From Verrucomicrobiota bacterium (GTDB lineage Bacteria; Verrucomicrobiota; Verrucomicrobiia; Chthoniobacterales; JAFAMB01): 48,646 bases of DNA. The stretch covers positions 1-48,646 of the forward strand of contig JAFAZK010000075.1 of the NCBI GenBank assembly GCA_019239825.1, written 5' to 3'. A program made the position numbers and the translations under genes. Below, one piece after another: positions 1 through 8,463 of the stretch. Under the pieces are notes generated by a model. That model made no database searches. It saw only the letters and a program-made list of their open reading frames with translations, and had not been told where the DNA came from. Numbering within the stretch: the stretch's first letter is position 1; each line of letters starts with the position of its first letter.

Positions 1-2
1 CA

Positions 3-302
3 TCCGAAAACAACGAGTTCAATTACGACTATCACGTCTCATTTCCGGCTGGAGTGCCTAAGGAAGATTTAGACTACAACTATGGCAAACTGCCGGTCGA
101 TTCTTCGGATATGCCTGGAGTTAGTGTTTTCTACAAGGATGGAACAGGGAACATCTTCCATACCTATTCGACCTATTCGCGTGGGATCGACGTCTTCAAT
201 ACCGCTTACAACTACCTCGATCTAGTGCCCAAGGGACGGGATGAAGACGACTTCGACTTCGCGATGGACTGGCTTCAATACCACGACAAGTACGATCAAT
301 AG
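3..302 (+). CDS. DUF899 family protein, C-terminal part (cut by window start)
   Basis: The reading frame is open from the first bases of the window and ends at TAA 300-302, so the 5' part of the gene lies outside. The roughly 99 visible residues resemble the C-terminal half of the complete DUF899 protein that follows: both carry an HTYSTYxRGxD segment and a PKGRxE segment near the end. DUF899 proteins are thioredoxin-fold proteins of unknown biochemical role. The active-site-like part of the family lies upstream and cannot be judged here. A GTG at 54 could be mistaken for a start, but homology to the paralogue continues upstream of it (ENNEFNYDYHVSF matches GNEFNFDFNVSF). The two genes are 28 nt apart and probably form one operon as tandem paralogues. 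Confidence 0.8.
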   Translation, partial: SENNEFNYDYHVSFPAGVPKEDLDYNYGKLPVDSSDMPGVSVFYKDGTGNIFHTYSTYSRGIDVFNTAYNYLDLVPKGRDEDDFDFAMDWLQYHDKYDQ

Positions 303-330
303 GACCAGTCGCAACCAGAGGAGAAATAAA

Positions 331-1116
331 ATGTCTACACATACTACTGGAACACGTGAGGAATGGTTAGCTGCTCGTCTCGAGCTGCTCAAATCCGAGA
401 AGGAGCTAACGCGGCGAAGCGATGAGTTGGCGCGGCGACGGCAGGAGCTACCCTGGGTGAGGGTCGATAAGGAGTACCGGTTTGACACCGATGAAGGGAA
501 CGCCACGCTGGCAGATCTGTTCAGAGGTCGCTCGCAGCTTCTGGTCTATCACTACATGTTCGGACCCGACTATGCAGCAGGGTGCGCGACTTGTTCTACG
601 ATCGCCGACGGGTTCAACGGCTTCGGCATCCATCTGGCGAACCATGACGTTACGCTCTCCGCAGTGTCGCGGGCGCCGTTCGAAAAAATACAGGCTTACA
701 AGCGACGGATGGGATGGACAATTCCTTGGGCGTCCTCGTTTGGCAACGAGTTCAACTTCGACTTCAACGTTTCGTTCTCTGAGCAGGAGCAACGGGAGGG
801 CAGCATCGAATACAACTATGCGCGCGGAGGCCATGCGATGGATGAGACGACCCAGTTACCAGATATCGTCATACAGAACGCGGCCATGTGTGGAACCGAC
901 GGGCTAACCTACACCCGGGACAGGCCCGGCATGAGTGCCTTCGCGCTCGAAGACGGCGTCATCTACCACACGTACTCCACTTATGCGCGGGGACTGGATG
1001 GTCTGTGGGGTATGTACCAGTGGCTCGACCGTGCTCCGAAGGGCCGGAACGAGGCGGAACTCTACGAGACAGACGGAATGTGGTGGCGCCGACACGACGA
1101 GTATACCAAGAGCTGA
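331..1116 (+). CDS. DUF899 family thioredoxin-like protein
   Basis: A 261-residue protein. ATG 331 is chosen because a good Shine-Dalgarno (AGAGGAGA, 317-324) lies just upstream; longer in-frame starts would run into the preceding gene. The N-terminal 40 residues are a charged helix rich in Glu, Leu and Arg. The core then shows the family signature YHYMFGPDY followed by a C-x-x-C pair (C85, C88), which is the thioredoxin-like redox-site position. The C-terminus has the HTYSTYARGLD block shared with the upstream paralogue. The family is assigned a thioredoxin fold, but substrate and reaction are unknown. The following gene (DUF2182 membrane protein) starts 8 nt after the stop, which suggests co-transcription and a shared function. 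Confidence 0.88.
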   Translation: MSTHTTGTREEWLAARLELLKSEKELTRRSDELARRRQELPWVRVDKEYRFDTDEGNATLADLFRGRSQLLVYHYMFGPDYAAGCATCSTIADGFNGFGIHLANHDVTLSAVSRAPFEKIQAYKRRMGWTIPWASSFGNEFNFDFNVSFSEQEQREGSIEYNYARGGHAMDETTQLPDIVIQNAAMCGTDGLTYTRDRPGMSAFALEDGVIYHTYSTYARGLDGLWGMYQWLDRAPKGRNEAELYETDGMWWRRHDEYTKS

Positions 1117-1124
1117 TCTAGACC

Positions 1125-1961
1125 ATGAGCGTCACAATCACGGCCGGGGAACAACAAATCGTCAGACACATGGCTTCTGAGCGAGCTGCCCAACGAGCCC
1201 TCTCTGGCGGCTTGGCGTTGCTCTTTGCCATCAGCGCTGTGGTGACGATTGTCTGGTGCGGCTCGATGTCGGCCATGGGCGAGATGCCGATGCCTGGCGG
1301 CTGGACCATGTCGATGGCCTGGATGCGGATGCCCGGGCAGACTTGGCTCGGAGCCGGCGCGTCTTTCCTTGGCATGTGGGTCGTAATGATGGTGGCAATG
1401 ATGTTGCCATGTCTAATCCCTATGCTATGCCGCTACCGTCAGGCTCTTGCCGGCAAAGGGGAGACACATCCGGGATGGTTGACGTCACTGGTTGGCGGCG
1501 GGTACTTCTTGGTTTGGACGGCATTCGGGATAATCATTTTTCCCGTAGGAGTTGCACTGGCCGAGCTTGAAATGCAGCTGCCGGCATTTTCGCGGTTGGT
1601 TCCGTTCGCGGTTGCGGTGGTCGTCCTGATCTCCGGTGCCTTTCAGTTTACTCCGTGGAAGACAAGCCATCTAGCCTGCTGCCGCGATACGCCAGAGCAC
1701 AGCTGTAAGCTGCTAGCTGATGGCGGCGCCGCTTGGCGACAGGGACTTCGCCTCGGCCTTCACTGCTGTTACTGCTGCGCCGGGTTGATGACAATTCTCC
1801 TGGTCCTCGGAGTCATGGACCTGCGGACGATGGCGTTCGTGACGGTAGCCGTTACCGCTGAACGACTCGCACCCGCCGGCGACGTTGTAGCCCGAGTCAT
1901 CGGAGCAGTGGTCATCGGGATCGGGCTCTTCCTGCTTGCTCGAGCGGTTGGACTCTGTTGA
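1125..1961 (+). CDS. DUF2182 integral membrane protein, predicted metal-binding
   Basis: A 278-residue hydrophobic protein with about seven likely membrane segments. The first (about 28-48) precedes a Met-rich stretch with SMSAMGEMPMPGG and MSMAWMRMPG, then the family hallmark MWVVMMVAMMLPC in the second helix. A Cys-rich region (residues about 183-220) includes ACC, HSC, HCCYCC. This arrangement matches DUF2182, annotated in databases as predicted metal-binding integral membrane proteins; the Met and Cys/His clusters would suit a soft metal such as copper, but that is inference. ATG 1125 lies 8 nt after the DUF899 stop, so the genes are probably one operon. The pairing of a thioredoxin-like protein with a Met/Cys-rich membrane protein hints at thiol or metal handling. 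Confidence 0.85.
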   Translation: MSVTITAGEQQIVRHMASERAAQRALSGGLALLFAISAVVTIVWCGSMSAMGEMPMPGGWTMSMAWMRMPGQTWLGAGASFLGMWVVMMVAMMLPCLIPMLCRYRQALAGKGETHPGWLTSLVGGGYFLVWTAFGIIIFPVGVALAELEMQLPAFSRLVPFAVAVVVLISGAFQFTPWKTSHLACCRDTPEHSCKLLADGGAAWRQGLRLGLHCCYCCAGLMTILLVLGVMDLRTMAFVTVAVTAERLAPAGDVVARVIGAVVIGIGLFLLARAVGLC

Positions 1962-2090
1962 AGCGCCCGTGGGTTTCGCTGGCGACACTTCGATGCGCCT
2001 TCGGGAATCCTCCGGGAGACACAGAAGATCCACAATACCAGAAGGTTAGGAACGTCATCTAGTCAGTTGCTCGCGGTAGGACGTCGTCTG

Positions 2091-2340
2091 GATGTCGCTC
2101 CTACGAAGCTTGGCGCCGGTTAGGAATCGATTGCTATAAAGATTTCGCTCCTACGGAGCTAGCTGCAATTTAGGAATCAGGGGCTATGGAGATGGAGTGT
2201 TGGATGGTTTGTGGTGGAACAGGGTGATCGACCGCACGCTTTATGATGGTGTTTTGTGAGCCGCGGATCAGCCAGCTCCGTAGGAGCGCAATATTTATAG
2301 GTGGCCACGCACCTTTCCTGGCCAGCTCCGTAGGAGCGAC
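2091..2340. repeat. Composite REP-like repeat: two direct and two inverted 50-bp units
   Basis: Two units carrying TCGCTCCTACGRAGCT lie at about 2095 and 2145, exactly 50 bp apart, both followed 15-20 bp later by TTAGGAATC. Two inverted copies of the core, GCCAGCTCCGTAGGAGCG, start at 2271 and 2321, again exactly 50 bp apart. Each core is a small hairpin (GCTCC-TAC-GGAGC), and the two pairs together can fold into a larger stem. The element occupies most of the 540-bp gap between the DUF2182 gene and valS. I see no gene in the rest of the gap apart from the hairpin annotated separately. Confidence 0.8.
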
Positions 2341-2363
2341 ATAGGGAAGGGGAACTAGCGCGG

Positions 2364-2407
2364 ACACAAAGACCTAAAGACCAGAGCCCTGGCTTCAGTC
2401 TTTGTGT
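2364..2407 (+). promoter_or_regulatory. Stem-loop upstream of valS
   Basis: ACACAAAGAC (2364-2373) pairs perfectly with GTCTTTGTGT (2398-2407), and the loop contains a second small hairpin, CCAG-AGCC-CTGG (2381-2392). It lies about 95 nt before the valS start and could be a terminator of the upstream unit or a leader structure. There is no strong T-run and no T-box signature, so the role is open. Confidence 0.35.
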
Positions 2408-2501
2408 TCTTTGTCGCCTTTCCGTATTGTGACATCCGCTCCATTCCCTATGCGTTCGATAGTTGCAGAATTGCCCTGCTGGGGACAAATTCGCAATCCC
2501 A

Positions 2502-5090
2502 ATGGAAGTGATTTCCACCGCCTACGAACCCGGAACCGTTGAGCCGAAATGGCATCGCAACTGGATCCGCGATAAGGACTTCCACGCCAAGGTCCGGTCG
2601 CCGAAGCCGGGTTATGCCATCGTGATTCCTCCGCCGAATGTGACCGGGGTCCTGACGATGGGGCACGTGTTGAACACCACGATCCAAGATGTGCTTGCTC
2701 GCCGAGCGCGGATGCTGGGTAACGAAGTCCTTTGGTTGCCTGGGACCGATCACGCGGGGATTGCGACCCAAACGGTCGTGGAACGGCAGCTGCGGAAAGA
2801 AGGAAAGACCCGCTTTGACGTTGGCCGAGAAGAATTGATCAAGCGGATCTGGGAATGGAAAGAACGGCATGGCGGCATCATTATCGAGCAGCTTAAGAAG
2901 CTTGGCTGTTCCTGTGACTGGGCCAGGGAACGATTCACCATGGACCCGGACTACACCCGCGAAGTCCGAGCTACCTTCGTCGATCTCTATAATAAGGGCC
3001 GAATTTATCGGGGGAAACGCATGGTAAATTGGGACCCGGCTTCGTTGACCGCTTTATCTGACGAAGAAGTGGAGCCAACTCCGGTCAAAGGATTTTTGTA
3101 TGTGATGCGGTATGAAATTGTCGAGTTGCCCGGGCAATTTCTTGAAATCGCGACCACCCGTCCAGAGACCTTGATGGGTGACAGTGGTGTTGCGGTTAAT
3201 CCACGGGATAACCGGTATGCGCACCTGATTGGGAAACATTGTTGGCGGCCGTTTCCTCGAGCAGAGATCCCGATCGTAGGAGACGACGTGATTGATATTG
3301 AATTCGGCACGGGGGTTTTGAAAGTCACCCCGGCGCACGACAAGGTCGACTTTGACATTGGTCAACGCCACGGACTTGAGATAATCGATGTGCTCAATCC
3401 GGACGGCACCCTGAATGAGCTGGCCGGGGTGGATTTTGTTGGTGTGGATCGATTTGAGGCGCGGAAGTTAGCCGTTGAGAAGCTCCGCGATCTCGGGTTG
3501 CTGGTCCGAGAGGAACCGTATGATCACACTGTTGGTTACAGCGAGCGGGCTAAGGTTCCGATTGAGCCAAGACTCAGCGAACAATGGTTTCTCCGTTATC
3601 CGCAGGTTGAACGAACCCTGGAAGCAGTGAAGTCAGGCGAGATTCGCCTGCGTCCTGAACGTTGGGTTAAGAATCTCGAACACTGGATCGAGAATATCCA
3701 GGATTGGTGTATCAGCCGCCAGGTCTGGTGGGGCCACAGAATTCCGGTTTGGTATCACCGGAGCGAACCCGGCCGGCTCCACGTGGCAACTGAGCCACCT
3801 CCGGATCCGGAGAATTGGGAGCAAGATCCGGATGTGTTGGATACCTGGTTTTCATCGTGGCTCTGGCCGTTTGCTACCATGACGCCAAGCGTGAGACAAC
3901 GGTTTTACCCGACCAACGATCTGGTCACCGGTCCTGACATCATCTTTCTTTGGGTAGCCAGAATGATCATGGCGGGATTTGAGTTCCAAGGCCAGCGACC
4001 CTTTGCGGATGTATTCTTTACGGGGATCATTCGGGATTCGCAGGGCCGCAAAATGTCCAAAAGTCTCGGGAATTCACCCGATCCCTTGGAGTTAATCGCC
4101 AAATACGGAGCTGACGGGCTTCGGTTCGGCCTTCTGCGGATTGCGCCGCATGGCCAAGATATCCGATTCGACGAGAAGCAAATCGAGGAGGGACGAAACT
4201 TTGCGAACAAGCTCTGGAATGCGTTTCGCTTTCGCCAACTCCAGGGGGCGAGCGCCGATGAGCAACCGGACGTGTCAGGTCTCTCGCCTTATTCCGTCAA
4301 AATTCTTTCTCAGCTCAATCAGGCGGTTGACCGGATCGAACGAGGCTACGCCGAGTATCTGTTCACGGATATCGTCCAGACTCTATACGACTTCTTTTGG
4401 AGCGACTTTTGTGATTGGTACCTAGAGGCGGCGAAAACCGAATTGCAAAATGAGCAAGAGCGCACGGGCACCCTTTGGGTTATGGATCGGGTGCTCTCGG
4501 CTGTCATTCGATTGCTCCATCCCTTTATGCCGCACATTACGGAGGAGCTCTGGCAACGGATGGGTTACGGCTCCGGCAGTATCCAATTTGCGTCGGTTGC
4601 AGATCTGCGGGTTGATCTGCCGCCAGCCGACGACGCTGTGCGGTTTGCTACTGCGGTCTACGAAGCAACCTCGATTACCCGAAATCTGCGGGCAGAATAC
4701 CGGATTGCATCGAATAAAAAGATCCGGATCGTTTTGAAACCCGAACTCATTGGGGATTTCACTGTGTTCGGCCGCCTTTGCGGAGCAGATCCTCTTGAAA
4801 CGATGCCTGACTATCAAGCAGCTCGAGGTGAACCGGTTGCCATTACCCCGATTGGCCAAGTGTTCTTGCCTTTGGAAGGCTCTGTGGATCTGGAAGCGGA
4901 AAAACAACGTCTGACGCGCGAAATCGCAAAGCTAGAGGAAGAACTTGAGACGGTGCGTAAGAAGCTGGCTAACGAGAACTTTGTGAATAGAGCCCCGGCC
5001 GCGGTTGTGGAAGAGCACCGCAAACGAGAGACCGACTTTTTAGGTCGATTAGAACAGCTCCGCGACCGCCTAGGCACAATGGCCGAGTAA
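2502..5090 (+). CDS. valS: Valine--tRNA ligase
   Basis: An 862-residue class Ia aminoacyl-tRNA synthetase that charges tRNA-Val with valine in the cytoplasm. The protein begins STAYEPGTVEPKWHRNW, as usual for ValRS. The nucleotide-binding motif PPPNVTGVLTMGH is at residues about 43-55, the editing (CP1) domain follows, GTDHAGIATQ is present, and an intact KMSKS lies near 517-521. The C-terminus is a typical coiled-coil arm (LEAEKQRLTREIAKLEEEL). The first His of the HIGH motif is replaced by Thr (T52-M-G-H55). Start: ATG 2502 gives the normal family N-terminus; an in-frame TTG at 2463 would add 13 residues. No clear Shine-Dalgarno sits at the usual distance. Upstream palindromes and a stem-loop separate it from the DUF2182 gene. 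Confidence 0.97.
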   Translation: MEVISTAYEPGTVEPKWHRNWIRDKDFHAKVRSPKPGYAIVIPPPNVTGVLTMGHVLNTTIQDVLARRARMLGNEVLWLPGTDHAGIATQTVVERQLRKEGKTRFDVGREELIKRIWEWKERHGGIIIEQLKKLGCSCDWARERFTMDPDYTREVRATFVDLYNKGRIYRGKRMVNWDPASLTALSDEEVEPTPVKGFLYVMRYEIVELPGQFLEIATTRPETLMGDSGVAVNPRDNRYAHLIGKHCWRPFPRAEIPIVGDDVIDIEFGTGVLKVTPAHDKVDFDIGQRHGLEIIDVLNPDGTLNELAGVDFVGVDRFEARKLAVEKLRDLGLLVREEPYDHTVGYSERAKVPIEPRLSEQWFLRYPQVERTLEAVKSGEIRLRPERWVKNLEHWIENIQDWCISRQVWWGHRIPVWYHRSEPGRLHVATEPPPDPENWEQDPDVLDTWFSSWLWPFATMTPSVRQRFYPTNDLVTGPDIIFLWVARMIMAGFEFQGQRPFADVFFTGIIRDSQGRKMSKSLGNSPDPLELIAKYGADGLRFGLLRIAPHGQDIRFDEKQIEEGRNFANKLWNAFRFRQLQGASADEQPDVSGLSPYSVKILSQLNQAVDRIERGYAEYLFTDIVQTLYDFFWSDFCDWYLEAAKTELQNEQERTGTLWVMDRVLSAVIRLLHPFMPHITEELWQRMGYGSGSIQFASVADLRVDLPPADDAVRFATAVYEATSITRNLRAEYRIASNKKIRIVLKPELIGDFTVFGRLCGADPLETMPDYQAARGEPVAITPIGQVFLPLEGSVDLEAEKQRLTREIAKLEEELETVRKKLANENFVNRAPAAVVEEHRKRETDFLGRLEQLRDRLGTMAE

Positions 5091-5112
5091 AGCGCGAAAT
5101 AAGATTAAAAAT

Positions 5113-5279
5113 CGCGAATGGACACGAATGGACGCGAATAATTTGTCGTTAGATGCTTACAAACTTTCTTACTTCGTCGACCGAATCCGACGACGAGGAC
5201 ACAGGTCTCAGTAGTCTGAGGACGCGGATCACCGGCCGATTCAAAGCTCTGTATTCGCGTCCATTCGTGTCCATTCGCG
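5113..5279. repeat. Perfect 28-bp inverted repeat between valS and glnD
   Basis: The arms are 5113-5140 and 5252-5279, each built from two near-repeats of CGAATGGACRCGAAT, and match each other over all 28 bases. The 111-bp interior shows no ORF. The element sits 22 bp after the valS stop and 55 bp before glnD, so it could act as a transcription terminator for valS or be a mobile palindromic repeat. Confidence 0.85.
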
Positions 5280-5334
5280 GTTTCAGAGTGCATTTCTGGG
5301 CATTCGTGGTTTAGATTCGTTCGTTGCCTGACTG

Positions 5335-8103
5335 ATGGCTCAACATCTCGAGAAAATCTTGGCTCATGCCGAGCGACAACTTGTTTCCGAAGGCAAGGAG
5401 CGGCTTCGAGAAAGACTGAACCTCTACAAGAAGTTCCTTAAGCTCGAAGAGCATCGGCTGCGGTTGAAGCACTACTCCGGGGCAGGAGGACTGGAAGTAG
5501 TGCGTGATCGAGCCACCCTGCTTGACGTTGTACTCAGTCATCTGTTCGACGGGGCGGTGGAGTTTTCACCGTTTGCGACCCAAACACCTCCAGTCGCTTT
5601 GCTGGCTATCGGTGGATACGGCCGAGGCGAGCTGAATCCTTATAGCGACGTCGATATCTTGTTTTTGCATGACACCGGGAACCTGGAACCCGATGCTGCC
5701 GAGGTCATCGAGCAGGTTCTTTACATGTTATGGGACGTAGGGTTCAAGGTCGGACACGCGACTCGATCGATTCAGGAGGCTAACCGGCTGGCCAACTCAG
5801 ATGTTCTCACCAAAACGTCGCTGCTGGAATCGCGGTTTCTGTCGGGAAACCGGAATCTCTACGCAAAGTTTCGCCGTGACTTCTTCGAGCACTGCGTTCG
5901 CGGACAGGTAAGCGCTTACCTCACTTGGCGTTTGGCTAATCAGGAAGAGCGTCATCGCAAATATGGCGGCTCGGTTTTTATGCTCGAGCCCAACGTCAAG
6001 AACGGCTGCGGCGGGCTACGCGATTACCAGAACATGCAGTGGATCTGCTACTTCCGGGACGGTGTCATGAGCACCTCAAAATTGGTAGAGCGGAAGTACA
6101 TTGCTGAAAGCGATCGGCGGGCGATTGACCGGGCTTACGACTTTCTTCAGCGAGTTAGAACGGAACTGCACTACATCAACAAGAGACCGGCCGATGTGCT
6201 GACGCTCTTTCTGCAGGGGCAAGTCGCGAATCATTTTAATTACCCTCAGAAAACGGTGGTGCGCAGGAGTGAGGCCTTTATGCGGGACTATTTTCAGCAC
6301 GCCCGCACGATTTACCTCACGACCACCCGGATTACCGAGCGGTTTCTTCTGCCGGAGAGTACGCCGAAAGATACGCGTCCGATCTTTGGCTTCTTAGCGA
6401 AACGAAAACTCAAGACCGAGCATTTCGACGGATTTTATAGTCAAAACGGGCTTATCTATTTCGAAAACCGGGACGTTTTTAAGGAAGATCCATTCAGGCT
6501 GTTGCGAGTTTTTCTGCACGCCCAACAACGTGAACTGGACCTGAGCCCGGAATTGGAACAATTGATTCGCCGCAGGACCCGGCTGATTAATCGAACCTTC
6601 CAATACGCGCGAGCGGCCCGGGAGACTTTTCAAGCGATCCTTTCCCGCAAGGGTCAAGTAGGCCGCATCTTACGGATGATGCATGAGGTCGACGTGTTGG
6701 GGCGATATCTGCCGGAATTCGGCGAGATTACCTGCTTGGTACAGCACGAATTCTTCCATCGCTACACGGTGGATGAGCATACCCTGCAGTGTATCGAGAA
6801 GTTGGATGAGTTGATTGACACCGCTGACCCCAAGCTAGCCGATTACCAAGTTCTGTTTAGGGGCTTGGAGGATCCATTTGTCCTCTATTTGGCGTTGTTG
6901 TTACACGATACGGGGAAAGCGGCCGGCGCTCGCCATCATTCTGAGGCCAGTGCCCTGAACGCGCAGAAGGTGGCCGCTCGGCTGCAACTCTCGCCGGAAC
7001 GACGAAGCCGGCTCATTTTACTGGTCGATCATCATCTTACGTTGTCCGAAATCGCTCAACGAAGAAATATCGAGGACCCTGCCACCATTGCCGCGTTTGC
7101 TGAGAATGTGCGGAACCAGGTCAATCTGGACCACCTGATGTTGTTAACCCTGGCCGACGGCCAAGGTACCAGCGGACAGAATTGGTCGGATTGGAAAGAG
7201 ACGCTGGTTTGGCAACTATATAACGCGGCTTCGAGCTATCTACGGGATGAAGAGGCATTCTTCAAACAGGCACGCATTGAGCGAGAGGATCTGCGACAGG
7301 CGGTGTGCAAACGAATGGCCCGCGATTTTGGAGAAGAGATCGCGGTTCATTTCGAGTCGATGCCCGAACGATACTTCCAGAGTACTCACGTCAACGACAT
7401 TATCGGACACATCCGGCTGGTTCGAACCTGGTTAGAAGCCCGGTATAACGATCCGGCCGCAGCGTTGAGCGCCGCCATTCGCTGGCAGGATAAACCGGAT
7501 CAGGGTCATAGCGAAGTATGGATTTGTACTTGGGATCGGGTGGCTTTGATGGCGAAAATAGCAGGCTCATTTGCTACTGCCTCGGTCAATATTTTGAGCG
7601 CGGATGCTTACACTCGCGATGACGATATTATGTTGGGAGTTTTTCGCGTTTGTGACCCGAACTTTCAGCCTGTTACCGATGAATCCGAACGGCATCAGGT
7701 AGAATCGGTTTTGCGTCTCGCACTCAGCGCACCCGAGTTCGACTTTGGTCCGCTTCTACAGAGGGCTCGGCGGCGACCGGTCTATCAAGTAAGCGCGGAG
7801 ATCGAACTTCCAACTAAGCTGACCATTTCGAATGAAGTGCACCCGGCGTATACCGTGATCGATCTTCAGACCGCGGATCGGATGGGATTGTTGTATGATG
7901 TGCTTCGTTGCTTTGCTGCGGTTCAAATGAATATCGCTCACTCCAGAATTGCCACGGAGAAAGGCGCTGCCTTCGACAGCTTTTATGTGAATGACGCCGA
8001 AGGTAGGAAATTAAGTAGTCAATCGCTGATTGCCCAGCTTCGTGCCAGCCTATTAACAGCGGCCACCGGGGTTAAGATAGAAAAAACGCCGAGAATGCCG
8101 TGA
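5335..8103 (+). CDS. glnD: [Protein-PII] uridylyltransferase / uridylyl-removing enzyme
   Basis: A 922-residue bifunctional nitrogen sensor that uridylylates PII at low glutamine and removes UMP at high glutamine. The nucleotidyltransferase domain has the signature GGYGRGELNPYSDVDI at residues 93-108 with catalytic D105 and D107. An HD hydrolase domain lies in the middle (H524-D525 in LLHDTGK, then RHHSEASALNA and LVDHH). Two ACT-type regulatory regions occupy roughly residues 720-920 (second one around YTVIDLQTADRMGLLYDVL). The domain order and length match the full GlnD family. The start ATG 5335 is the first in frame. No glnB or amtB gene is nearby, so the PII partner is encoded elsewhere. 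Confidence 0.96.
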   Translation: MAQHLEKILAHAERQLVSEGKERLRERLNLYKKFLKLEEHRLRLKHYSGAGGLEVVRDRATLLDVVLSHLFDGAVEFSPFATQTPPVALLAIGGYGRGELNPYSDVDILFLHDTGNLEPDAAEVIEQVLYMLWDVGFKVGHATRSIQEANRLANSDVLTKTSLLESRFLSGNRNLYAKFRRDFFEHCVRGQVSAYLTWRLANQEERHRKYGGSVFMLEPNVKNGCGGLRDYQNMQWICYFRDGVMSTSKLVERKYIAESDRRAIDRAYDFLQRVRTELHYINKRPADVLTLFLQGQVANHFNYPQKTVVRRSEAFMRDYFQHARTIYLTTTRITERFLLPESTPKDTRPIFGFLAKRKLKTEHFDGFYSQNGLIYFENRDVFKEDPFRLLRVFLHAQQRELDLSPELEQLIRRRTRLINRTFQYARAARETFQAILSRKGQVGRILRMMHEVDVLGRYLPEFGEITCLVQHEFFHRYTVDEHTLQCIEKLDELIDTADPKLADYQVLFRGLEDPFVLYLALLLHDTGKAAGARHHSEASALNAQKVAARLQLSPERRSRLILLVDHHLTLSEIAQRRNIEDPATIAAFAENVRNQVNLDHLMLLTLADGQGTSGQNWSDWKETLVWQLYNAASSYLRDEEAFFKQARIEREDLRQAVCKRMARDFGEEIAVHFESMPERYFQSTHVNDIIGHIRLVRTWLEARYNDPAAALSAAIRWQDKPDQGHSEVWICTWDRVALMAKIAGSFATASVNILSADAYTRDDDIMLGVFRVCDPNFQPVTDESERHQVESVLRLALSAPEFDFGPLLQRARRRPVYQVSAEIELPTKLTISNEVHPAYTVIDLQTADRMGLLYDVLRCFAAVQMNIAHSRIATEKGAAFDSFYVNDAEGRKLSSQSLIAQLRASLLTAATGVKIEKTPRMP

Positions 8104-8125
8104 ACGCTGCGAACGCCGCTCTGAT

Positions 8126-8436
8126 GTCACTTTTGGTGGGGCGAGGCTCCGGAACTTACTTAACGGCTGAGCAAGGGGTCTCAGGTTGTCCCGCCTTGCG
8201 GTAGGAAAGGCCGAAAAGCTGCCGAGCCGCGGGTGCAGCGTTTGGCCAAGCCCATCATGAACTTTAATCGGTCAAACAATCAAAGTTTAATCTAATATGG
8301 GACCTTGGATTCAGGCGACACCAGGGGCCCGGCTCGGCGGGCGCTGCTTGCGAAAATGCGTCGTGATCCTTCGGGCCGCCGTTCCTGAAAAAGCGCCAAG
8401 GCAGACCTGCGGGAGCCTGGCCCCACCAAAAGTGAC
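8126..8436. repeat. MITE-like palindromic element, copy 1 (CTTTTGGTGGGGCGAGG termini)
   Basis: Terminal arms 8126-8150 and 8412-8436 are inverted 25-mers with one mismatch. Nested inside is a second inverted pair, GCCGAGCCGCGGG (from about 8221) against CCCGGCTCGGCGG (from about 8328). It fills most of the 360-bp gap between glnD and the permease gene and contains no credible ORF. A diverged second copy is at 14699-14920, sharing both the outer ends and the internal CCGAGCCG hairpin, which identifies a repeat family rather than a chance palindrome. Confidence 0.85.
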
Positions 8437-8463
8437 GCCGGAAGATCCCTCTCGGCATTTCCA

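Noticed and set aside
2091..2340. CRISPR-like array because of 50-bp spaced repeats
   Set aside because: Only two direct units exist, followed by inverted ones; the between-core sequences are partly similar rather than unique spacers, and no cas gene is present.
1962..2501. T-box riboswitch upstream of valS
   Set aside because: No T-box core (AGGGUGG-type) or specifier/antiterminator arrangement is visible; only simple hairpins occur.
4422..4907. 161-codon minus ORF inside valS
   Set aside because: Antisense to the conserved anticodon-binding part of ValRS with no family features.
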